DNA from: Ditylenchus dipsaci
Lineage: Eukaryota > Nematoda > Chromadorea > Rhabditida > Anguinidae
Assembly (NCBI GenBank): GCA_004194705.1
Contig: SADC01001177.1
Location: forward strand, 310,001-374,000
Direction of reading: 5' to 3'
Length of the DNA stretch: 64,000 nt
A model generated the notes under the pieces. That model did not search any database. It worked only from the letters and a program-made list of their open reading frames with translations, and was not told the DNA's origin. The translations under genes and the position numbers were made by a program. Shown piece after piece: positions 31,728 to 42,320 of this stretch (position 1 is its first letter; every line of letters starts with the position of its first letter).

Positions 31728-33448
31728 ATGACCACACATTTGACTTTGCATTTCTCTGGAGGTGCTGAAAGTTTGTTAAACGGAAAACGCGATCACAAAG
31801 TAGAGATTGCTCAGCAGCTGGACGAGAAGGTAACTATAGCTAGACTGCTCCAATGGATTTTGGCCAATTTGTTGAAAGAATGTGATAAACCAGAGCTGTT
31901 AAGTAATAGTTTTTTTGGGTTTTAAAAGACAAAGACTATTCTAACTTATTTAGTTTCAAATGGAACAGTGCGCCCTGGAATTTTGTACTAGTAAATGATG
32001 CGGACTGGGAAATTTTGGGAGGAGTAAGTTAAATTTTGATGTTTTAACATCAGAGGATGGACCAAACGAGTGTTCATTCTGATACAGATTTAAATTCTGT
32101 GATTCCGAATAAAAGTGGGAGAAAACAGCGATTTCAAATTTGGACCAAAAAAATTAAACGTCAACTTTCAAAGCACCAGCTAACACAATTTTTTCCTAAT
32201 CATTGAATTTCTGTACGGATTTTTCAACTTGGTTTCTACAAAACCATACCTAAAATTAAATTCTAGGAATTGTTTTGATATAAAAAAAGTTGAAAATCCG
32301 TACAGAAGTTTAATGAGTAGGAAATTGTTTTGAATTGGCGGCGACAAAATTTAAACAGGTAAGCATGCCACTTTAAGGTTCACCGGCATGCACCATTAGA
32401 ATGTTAAAAAAAGGTGCATCATAAGCCCCCAGGTGCATTATAAGCCCCCAAGCCCCCTTCGGAGGCGCAGGGGGCTTGGAAGCTTGGAGTTGAGATGGGC
32501 ACACCAACATATTAGGTTGGTGCATAATTAACGCCGGTTTTTTTTAAACTAATGTTTAAGCATCAAAATTAGTTCGAAAAATTGTTCTTAACACACCATT
32601 GTGTAGCTCTAGTATTCCTCTTCAAAATGTGTTATCGGTATTGTTTGGATTATTTGAAAAAACTCGACATTTGGATCCAAACATTAGTGATGACATCATG
32701 GATAGTTGATACGTATTTTCATCACTTTAACTGGTTTTATTTTTAATTGAGGATTCAGAGTTTGAGTAACCTCTTAGTGCTGTCTTGTAGCTCAGTTCAA
32801 GAGCTACAATAAATATTTTACAGAATAGTTTTTAAAAATTTGGTTGTGGAGATATGCAATTTTCAAAAAAAAAATCAATTTCCTTTAAAAATGACCGAAA
32901 ATCCGATAAACTTGGATTGGGGGTTGGTATATCATAGTAGCGCCAAAAATTGGTATTAACATATACTGAAGGAAAAAAACTATAGTTTGCACCTCGACTT
33001 TCAATTAAAAACATTTTAAATTATGGTAATTATTGTTTCTAAAACAATAACAAGAACAATTTTTAGCTGGATGCCACACTCGATGATAAGTAGGTTTTTA
33101 TATATTTTTGAAACTTTTTAATTGTTTATTTATTTTTGTTAAAAAATGCAATTTTTAAAAGGTGAATCACCTAAATGTCTAAACGAAATTTTTCGAAATT
33201 AATATCTCTCTACATACAGCTTATACAAACAAAAAAATTCCGAATCATTGAACTTCTGTACGGATTTTTCAACTTGGTTCCTAATGAAGCAAGTCCTGGA
33301 ATTCAATTTCAGGTATGGTTTTATTAGAAACCAAGTTGAGAAATCCGCACAGAAGTTTAATGATTAGGCGAAAAAAGTCTATTTACACATAAACTTTATT
33401 CTTTACAGAGACTCTGTCACATTTATCTCTACGCTCCATGGAGGATGA
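31728..33448 (+). CDS. URM1: Ubiquitin-related modifier 1
   Basis: Four exons: 31728-31902, 31954-32023, 33067-33089 and 33409-33448. The protein begins with LTLHFSGGAESLL, continues RLLQWILANLLKE, then SNGTVRPGIL and NDADWEILGG, and ends DSVTFISTLHGG. The C-terminal diglycine directly before the stop is the thiocarboxylation and conjugation site. URM1 is the sulfur carrier for 2-thiolation of the wobble uridine of tRNA and a protein modifier under oxidative stress (family knowledge). Length about 100 residues fits the family. One G appears to be missing near 31985, where the frame changes between GIL and LVNDADW. Introns 2 and 3 each contain a family A MITE. The gene converges on IFT172, stop codons 115 bp apart. 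Confidence 0.96.
32183..32386. mobile_element. TTAA-type MITE, family A, in URM1 intron 2
   Basis: Core TTTCTGTACGGATTTTTCAA, inner arm pair and a right end GCATGCCACT next to TTAA (32387 region). The left end is degraded. Confidence 0.7.
32395..32520. repeat. GC-hairpin repeat (AAGCCCCC ... GGGGGCTT)
   Basis: AAGCCCCCTTCGGAGGCGCA and GGGGGCTTGG form a strong stem near 32445-32485. Related hairpins lie at 17085-17115 and 58150-58195. Confidence 0.65.
33237..33371. mobile_element. TTAA-type MITE core, family A, in URM1 intron 3
   Basis: TTGAACTTCTGTACGGATTT and its near-complement at the right frame the standard inner arms AACTTGGTTCCTAATGAAG and ATTAGAAACCAAGTT. Outer ends are not recognised. 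Confidence 0.7.
33395..33400 (-). terminator. Poly(A) signal of IFT172, inside URM1
   Basis: AATAAA on the - strand, 164 bases past the IFT172 stop codon and within the last intron of URM1, next to its last exon. Confidence 0.5.
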
Positions 33449-33520
33449 ACAAATTGTATCCTACAGAATTCGATTGTTGTGTAATTACTCTCGTTTTTGT
33501 TGCGCTTTTCTTCAAAAACA

Positions 33521-33526
33521 AATAAA
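33521..33526 (+). terminator. Poly(A) signal of URM1
   Basis: AATAAA 73 bases after the URM1 stop and 38 bases before the IFT172 stop codon. Confidence 0.6.
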
Positions 33527-33563
33527 AATATATCTTGCAAAACAAAAATACTGCAATTCACCA

Positions 33564-36500
33564 TCAATAAATACTTGAAGCTCCAGTCCATCGCAGCAAA
33601 AACTGTTGCACATCAAATAGCTCATCAGAGGACTGGGTTTTTGCCAGATTAGTGAACGAAGACCAGGCCCAGGAGTTGGCTACTTTATCTTGGCCAACTG
33701 CATGTCTGTCACTTGACGTCACTGGATATCCTACAACCATTTTTAAACATGAAAGATATCAACTTTGTTTTCAAATATCTGACCAGAAACCACACAAACA
33801 GGGTATGTATTGCCATCGGCATCAAATGTGCTCGCTTCATAACACCGTCTACTATCCAATTTTAGTTCTTTGTTGACATTGTGGCCCACGGAAATAGCCA
33901 GTACCCATTCTTTGACTTCTTCGTGCTCTTCTAACTAAAATAAGTTTTTTATGATTTGGATTACAGATCAACGGCTCAGTTATTAAAAAGTTGGGCGGAA
34001 GTTTTATCGTCGGTGTCTATCATAGTTCTAAAGTTAAAAAAAATTAATGCTTACTCCCAAAAACATTTGCTTAGGAATGGAGTAGTTGGATGGGATATCA
34101 GTACCATCAAAAACCGAATTGTCCACAATCTAAAAGTCAAGAAATTTCCAATATCCAACAAAAGTTTCAGCAAGTAAAATGACTAACACTAGGGTCATTT
34201 TCTAAGACTGCATCAACAATGTCTCTGAAAACATATTTTTAAAATTTTTCAATTTTAAATAAAAAAAATTTTTACAAGTAATGATTGAGGAATACAAAGG
34301 CCAAGTTTTCATACTCCTCGCCATAGTTCTGCAACAGAATTTTTTAAAATAGTTTCCACAAAAATTTTACAAAAAAAAGTAACCTTGCAAGCGGTGCCTG
34401 CTTCGTAGAACACTTTGTCTGGTTGAAGCAAATCTGAGCAGCACATTTATAGTTAATTATTTTAAGATATATCCAGAGGGTGCCTGGGTTGGTTTTTTTT
34501 GCATACTCCAATTCCAATTTTTTATTTTCATAAATTTTAAAAGCTTTTTTAACTTTTGGTATCGAAAGCACTTATGAGTATGGTGTATCTTCTATATTTT
34601 CTAACAAATCCTGAATTCGTAAAATCTGAAATCGAAAAAAATCGCAATAATGATATTTTAAAAACGGTTTATGTTAAAGATTTTCGATTTATGGGATTAT
34701 TTTATCCATTGCTTGTTGATTTTAACCTTGTGTAAAAATAATATATTTTTACAAGGTCGGTCAAATGACCGGTCTATGGCGATTGAGCCACCCTAAGTAC
34801 AAAGTGCCCACACTAGAGTTTTGCCTTAGACCACTCACCAACATATCGCGCAAGAGAAACATTTAACTGCAATTTCAGCCGCTCAACATCTTGACCAGAT
34901 AATTCTTCCATTGCTTTTATAAGAGCGTAGAAATGTAGAGCGTATTGATAGCGCTCAAAACCTGTAAACATATTTCAAATCTGTATGAAAAATGCAATTA
35001 CGGCCATATGAACCTGAATGATGCGACTGTCGATATCTGTTTGGCTGGAAGAATTTATACGCTCATTGAGATCTAGGACCACATCCCGCAACAATGCAAC
35101 CACTTCGTATGAGCAACTACTCGAGTTGATCAACTAAGAGCTGGTTTTAAATGATGATTTTTAACGTTAAATTTTGTGCTATATTTTGCAATGTTCAAAA
35201 TATCAAATCGGGAGCTATGGTTAAAGATAGGTATGTTATTGCTTTCAGATTCTTGGCAAAATTTGTACACAGAGGTATCAATATCACCATTAGTGAGAAA
35301 CGTTGAAAATTTGACTGACATACGACTGGGTACAGAATATGACTGGGTATATTTGTTTTGTGAAAGTTTAAAAAATGTGTTTGTTAGAAACGTTTGATTC
35401 TTTCCTACGGGGCGCTGGCCTACCCTTGCCTAAGTGCGTAAAAAATCGAAAAATAAAAAAAAACTTAAAAAATTAACAGGGAGACCAAGGCAAAATTTGG
35501 CACTGTGCCCAGTCGTTGTATCCAGTCATATTGTGTACCCAGTTGTTGGTATACCAAAAATTAGGGTAAACAAAAAACAATAATTCCACGTGGAGTCGCA
35601 CCTAAATTACTCTTTTTCGATCTAAAATGGTCATTTTTGGTCGAAAAAAACGATTTCCTTGCCCTAAAGTACCCTAGTTTATATAAAGTCAGACAAAAGC
35701 ACAGAAAAATAACTGTCAATGAGCATGTTATAAGAGAAACATACGTGAGCCAAAAACCCACTACTATGCCTCCAACCACCCACCCCCCCCCTCCCTCTAA
35801 ATCCTTTATGGTCGCTTTCAGATAATTGAATAACCGGATTAAGGTGCGAAAAAGTAAATTTAACAATACCCTGTTTTGCCTTTTGACAGTTTTAAAATGT
35901 TTAAAAGCTCGCCTGGTCAATAATCCTCTTGTAGATATTAAAATTTTGAGGATTGGAACTGGCTCCATATTTGATGAATAGACGTGCGGCGTCCACATAT
36001 TGATTAGTTTTGAAAAGCTCTGTGACATATTGAATCAAATAACGGTCCAGCAGAGGGCGATGCTGAAATATTTAGAGATTACCCAATTAATTTGGATAGC
36101 ATACAAAAAATCACATTCTGTTGCTTGGCCGTGTTCAGAGCACTGTCCCATTGCCCACGCTGTAATTATTTTTTGATTGTATTTGCTAACCCTTTTCTTT
36201 TAAACAAATTCACTTCAGCCAAAATGTCGATGCTGTAATTGTAAAAATGGTCGTAAAGGTAAAAATAGAACAAATCCCTTACGCACTGACTACATCCACA
36301 TCAATTAATTCGCCCACTCGGCCCTGATTTTTCTAAAAAATGTATACTTTGAAATAAATCTGAGGCATGAATGCAAATTTCCATACCAAGAACTCTCTGT
36401 ATCGATCATCCACATGTTTTTCCATGTCAGGTGATAATTCTGATGCGACCTGCAATGTTTTAATTATAAAGGGCTGGTCACTGCCAATCAGACTTAAAAT

Positions 36501-39500
36501 CGCATACCCTCTTAGCCTTAGTCCATTCATTTGCACTTATAAGTGCCTCAATTGCTGGTTCAGGCAGGTTGGCTAGCTGAAAAAAAAATTATTCGTAAAA
36601 AGCTTGGCTGGTTACGCTTCCACAAATGCAAATAGGTTGTAGATTGTAGCATTTTTTAAAAGTGCTTTGTTGGCTCCACGAATTAGGCTCCAACAGCCAG
36701 TAATATTAATCGTGACTCATACTCCAGTCGGAAATATTTTCCGCAGTCCTTTCCTACTACTATAAAACGCACCAGAAAAAGTTCTCCTGCAGCCATAAAC
36801 TCACGAAGATCCGTCAACCTAGTGGCTACCTGTACCAGTTCCTCTGGAGCCGTCGGTTCATCCATCAAAAACTTTACAATAAGCTCGCCAGCCTAAAATA
36901 GCAAATCTTAAATTTCGGTCAATAAAACAATTAGTTCATAGTCTAATACCAACTTTGACATATGCTTGAACCATCAGTTGGCCATCCGCAGATGAGCTCG
37001 TGTCCAGCTCATCCATTTTCAGGTAGCACTCTACAGCTCTTCGGTATTCTTTCTGTCTCTCCCACTCTTTAGCCTGTGCCATGTACGACTGTAATGTATG
37101 TAATACTGTAAAGGCGTAAATTGGCAGAGGTGAGAATATTTACATTATATGAGGTTTATCAGATGAGGTCCCACCTGCTCACTCACAATGTACCCCACAA
37201 TGTACCACTCACTCTTTAGGTACTGCTACTCAATCTCTTGGTACTCCTACTCACTCTCACGGTAACCGTACTCACTCTCCTCGTACTCCTCTCCATTCTC
37301 CAGGTACCCTTACATGCTCTCCAGGTATGCCTACCCTCTCTCCAGGTACCCCTACTCACTCTCCAGATACTCCTACTCACTCTCTTGTTCGACCTACGTT
37401 AACAGATATATTAGACAAAAATGAAAATACAGTCGACTTCAGATCTAAATGACTAAATAATTATGTTTTCCAAAAAAGGAACCGGAATCCTGGCAATATT
37501 TCCGACTAGACTGACAAATCAGTTTGAAAAAACTTGAAGTCTAAAAAACGGAGGAGACCAAGGCGGAAAAACCCTTTTATTGAATAAGGCCGAAATGTTA
37601 TGAAATATGTTACTACAAAGAAATGACTGAGAAAACAAACCGTTATATGAGCGCCCATCGCACCGGACTTTAATTGAAAGTCGTCGTACTCGTTCTCAAA
37701 AGGCAATCTTGTCAAAAAAATGGAAAAGGGTATAATGGATTGTCTAACCTGTACTTGAGCTAACATTTCAGGAACATACTCTTTGGCGATGCGCAAAGCC
37801 TCCGGCCACATACCCACTTCCCTATAGTAGTTGAGAATAATGTCGGCTCTGTTCGCTCTTAACAAGTAGCTTTCTGCTCTGTCCAGATTTTTTCTTCCAA
37901 AGCTGCTCTAGCCTGACTGATATAGACTTCCACTAACATGTCGGTGGAATGAAGGCTAAGTGTGTAGAAAATTTTAAAGTCATGAGTTTAAATGAAGTAG
38001 AATTACCTCGCAATACGTTCAGCTGCCTCCCAATTTTGATTGTGAATATACATCAAAATTGCATCCTTCCCTTTGCCTGCCTTAAGTAGTACTCTTCGGC
38101 TTTAGCAAAGTCTCCTAGAAACCCATATTCAGAATTTATTTAAAGAGGCATGTTCACGTTATTACAAGTGGTGCCCGCCAATTCAATTTTTTTGCCTAAT
38201 CATTGAACTTCTGTACGGATTTACAACTCGGTTCCTAATTAAAAAATAAAAATTAAAAATTAAATTTCAGGCCTTTCTTATTAGAACCAATTGAAAAAAC
38301 CGGACAGAAGTTCAATAGTTAGGAAAAAAAATTAAATTGGCGGGCACAACCTGTAATAGCATGGGCATGCCCCTTAATCAGCAGAACAGCTAAAAAGTTG
38401 CCTTCATCTTCCAGGTGCTCTGCATACTTTTGCTGCACAATAGGAAGGCGATTAGTGGCACCAAGGCGACATAGTTCAAACACAAACTCAAAATCGCTAA
38501 AAAAATCATTAGGGGCACATACATTAGTCAACCCCCGCTACAGTGACACCTTGCTATAGGAACACCCTCGCTACAGTGACACCTTGCTATAGGAACACCC
38601 TCGCTATAGTGACACCTTGCAGACGATTTGGTTGGTTTTGACTAAAAAGCATTAGACTCTACCCCCGCTATAGTGACACCCCGCCATAGTGACACCCTTG
38701 CTATAGTGACACCCCAAGGCCGGTCCCATGGGGTGTCACTATACTTGGGAGTAGGATTGGAATCCCATGGGATTCCCGGGATTGGAATCCCAGAAATTTT
38801 GGAAATCCCAATCCAAAATTACAAAGTTTCATAGTCCGAAATCCAAAATCCCACCGGTTCACATTTCGAAAATCCCAAAATTATCCCAAAATCCCCAAAA
38901 TCCCCAAATAAATTTATTTAGTATCGAAACTAAATTTTTTTATATTTCACATGACTTTTGTGTGTTTTTTTGAAACAACAACAAAAGGGGCCAGCTCGAT
39001 CCGAAAACCGCAGAAAAGCTAATATTTTTGAACAAAGCTTCGAGTATGTTAACTTCTCGTATTGATTGTTTTTTTGTTGTTTGAAATTGATTTAAATCGT
39101 TGGATAGATAAAATGTTTGAATTCGAAAAAAATCCCAAATCCAACTGGGATTCCCAGAATTTTGGAAATCCAATCCAAAATCCCAAAATTTAAAATAATT
39201 TCGAAAATCACAATCCAAAATCCCAAAATTTGAAATAATTTCAAAAATCCCAATCCCAAATCCCAAAAAACAAGAACGCCCAAGTATAGGTGTCACTATA
39301 GCGAGGGTTGACTGTAACTCTATACAACGTTCACTCAAGGGACCGGCCTTAAGTGAATAGTAGAATAGTTATTGCACGGAGTTTCAATAGTGCTTGCAAG
39401 GGGTAAAATATCAACTCGCGACACTTTGAAGTTTTGAAACTTCCAACTCAAAATGAACGACACCCAACTCGTATCAATCCCAACTCGCATGTCCCAACTC

Positions 39501-42320
39501 GTATCAATCCCAACTCGCATGTCCCAACTCGTATCAATCCCAACTCGTCTCAATTTTTTCTCGTCATAATTTCAACTCGTCCTAATCCTATATCCTAAGT
39601 AGTACCAGTGAAAAGTATTTTGACTAATCGCCTCCTCCCCTCCCCAGCGCACACCTGTTTAAAAAATGGTTGTGCAGTTGAGTCTCAATAAATCGCCGCC
39701 CCCGGAAACTCCGATTTGATGACAGTTTATTGCGGATGGCGACTTTTCGGGACCCGACTATAGGTCAAAAGGCCCTAATTTTATACTCTTTTTTTATTAC
39801 AAGCAAACCGATTGAATCAAAAATAAAGGCGAATCGAAAACAAATTAAGGAGACATATTCAAACTCTCTATTAACAACGCTCTATTCTAAAAAAAAAGTT
39901 TAAGCAGAGATTTTTATGTGAGAAAAAAATGTGGGAACAGTATAAGATGGTAACGGACGATTTTTAATAGAAGATGATGTCCGGTCAGCAATTTCAACGA
40001 AGCACTGTACTTGGACATATCTTTGGTTCCCTACGAGATAGCGTGCTTGGCCAGCTCTCCAGACACGACGAGACGAATGGAAGTCTGAATTAGGCGAGAC
40101 GAAAGCGTACGAGTCTTGCCGTACTTGACCAGGCGGGCGGGTTCATCCAGAAAGCGGTCGAAGAGATCGTTAAAACCCCGGAACCTCGGGATAAAAACCC
40201 AAAACTTTTGGGTTGGCGGTTTATCGAGAGTCCACTGTAATTGGTTACTCAATTTTTTTTCCTTCTAAACCGATTACCCAGTTGAGTATTATGTTGCATT
40301 TTTGTTGTACAGTTAAACCTCTCAAAAGAATACTGTCATATTGGCCAGCGCTGAATAATAACTCCCCGCAATATTTTGTCCTCCATAGTGGTCAGCTGGA
40401 TCCGGCCCCCCAAGATAGACACAGTAGAGTAAGCCGATATGCGTTGTTCTTTTTTAAAAGGGGTAGACAATCTAAATACCAATTTACCCTCTGCTTGTTC
40501 CTAGGTCTATAGACTCTTGTAGAAGACCGTGACGAGTCAGCAGCTTTATAGCAGCATCGCCTCCCAAATTTTTTGCCCACAAATAAGCAATCTAAAAATT
40601 GAGAGCAGTGAAACTCAAAATAAATTTGTCAGCAGAATACGAGTAAAACCTGTTTATGTGCCCTGTCTCCTCCTTCAAACTTAGCAATTCTATAGGCATC
40701 TGCCCATTGCTCTGCTTCTTTATACATGTTCACAGCTAGATTCCACTCTCCACTCTATGTAATTTTTGAATACAGTTGCGGAAAAAAGTTACCGCACGAT
40801 CAGAATTTCCACATTTTTTGAGAAAAACTGTTTGAATTTAATTATTTTTCAAACGGAAAGGGAAAACGAAATAGACAGTCTTGTAGAGAATTTCACGCTC
40901 TACAAAACTGGTATTTTTGTTCGAAAGATTCATTTAAAATTTATGCAAAAAAATCGCAAAGTTTGAAACAATGCAAAAATAAGGTCACGAAAAAAGTTAC
41001 CGCCCGATAACATTTTATTCCAAACAACGCACCAACTGTATTTCCGCAACTGTATTTTGAAACGGTTATCATCTCACTTCTGGTTCGACTGTGTCTCGGC
41101 TACAATTTGGTAGGTCAAACTTATTTTTTTGATCATTCTAAGAAAAGTTATGACCATCAACATGAAAACGTCGATTCCTAGTCAAAATAAAGGAAAACCT
41201 AAAGAAAATGACTGTTTAGTCACATAAATAATAGCTTTTCTCAAAAATTTTGATGTAAAAATAACATTTAATGCATCATTCGAAAGCTCTTTGATTTCTC
41301 TACAAAATGACATGTCGATTGTTTTTTTAGAAAAACACAGGGCTGAGAAACGGACGGTTGAAGTGAAGAAAGTAAAAAACCCCTCTTTTTGCCTTATTTT
41401 TAGCCTGTTTTGTCTTGTCGAAGTTCAACCGTCCGTTTCTCAGCCCTGTGTTTTTCTAAAAAAAACAATCGACATGTCATTTTGTAGAGAAATCAAAGAG
41501 CTTTCGAATGATGCATTAAATGTTATTTTTACATCAAAATTTTTTGAGAAAAGCTATTATTTATGTGACTAAACAGTCATTTTCTTTAGGTTTTCCTTTA
41601 TTTTGACTAGGAATCGACGTTTTCATGTTGATGGTCATAACTTTTCTTAGAATGATCAAAAAATAAGTTTGACCTACCAAATTGTAGCCGAGACACAGTC
41701 GAACCAGAAGTGAGATGATATCCGTTTCAAAATACAGTTGGTGCGTTGTTTGGAATAAAATGTTATCGGGCGGTAACTTTTTTCGTGACCTTATTTTTGC
41801 ATTGTTTCAAACTTTGCGATTTTTTTGCATAAATTTTAAATGAATCTTTCGAACAAAAATACCAGTTTTGTAGAGCGTGAAATTCTCTACAAGACTGTCT
41901 ATTTCGTTTTCCCTTTCCGTTTGAAAAATAATTAAATTCAAACAGTTTTTCTCAAAAAAATGTGGAAATTCTGATCGGGCGGTAACTTTTTTCCGCAACT
42001 GTATGTTTTGCAGGAACTTTTATCCTACCTTCAGATACTGCTCTTCAGCCGCTTTTAAATCACCCTTTTTCTGCAAATCCTCAGCCAAACGCTTGTGTGT
42101 TTCCTGCAAATTTATAATTTATTGTGTTCTTTCGAAACAAGATTATTACCTGCAGCTTTTCAGAATGAAACCTCTCAACTAGAACCATCATTTCTTCAAG
42201 CCGATCGGCACTTTTGTACCTAAATGCTGTTGTGAACTACGCTCTAATTGATTTCAACTGCAATTAGTATTACATGGCGATGGCACGGTTTGGCTCGCCC
42301 ACTTGAACATACAGCTGAAA
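33564..42320 (-). CDS. IFT172: IFT172 C-terminal TPR block
   Basis: Exons, high to low, approximate: 42317-42275 ([14 protein letters not shown]), 42220-42152, 42102-42030, 40755-40652 ([20 protein letters not shown]), 40590-40505 ([18 protein letters not shown]), 38500-38390 ([24 protein letters not shown]), 38116-38005 (frame change near 38080, then [19 protein letters not shown]), 37965-37750 (frame change near 37890; [20 protein letters not shown]), 37095-36960, 36893-36770, 36577-36509, 36450-36390, then short exons to 36118, 36062-35905 ([15 protein letters not shown]), 35133-35013, 34962-34843, 34440-34384 ([14 protein letters not shown]), 34335-34280 ([11 protein letters not shown]), 34150-34085, 33930-33875 ([15 protein letters not shown]), 33840-33805 and 33730-33564. 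The invariant ends of the family are all present. Confidence 0.95.

Noticed and set aside
33652..34177. + strand frames over the IFT172 3' exons
   Set aside because: The - strand reading matches IFT172 exon by exon; the + strand frames have no family match.
39980..40175. Functional histone H2B gene
   Set aside because: Lacks the N-terminal half, has an in-frame stop in the C-terminal helix, and is bounded by transposon ends.
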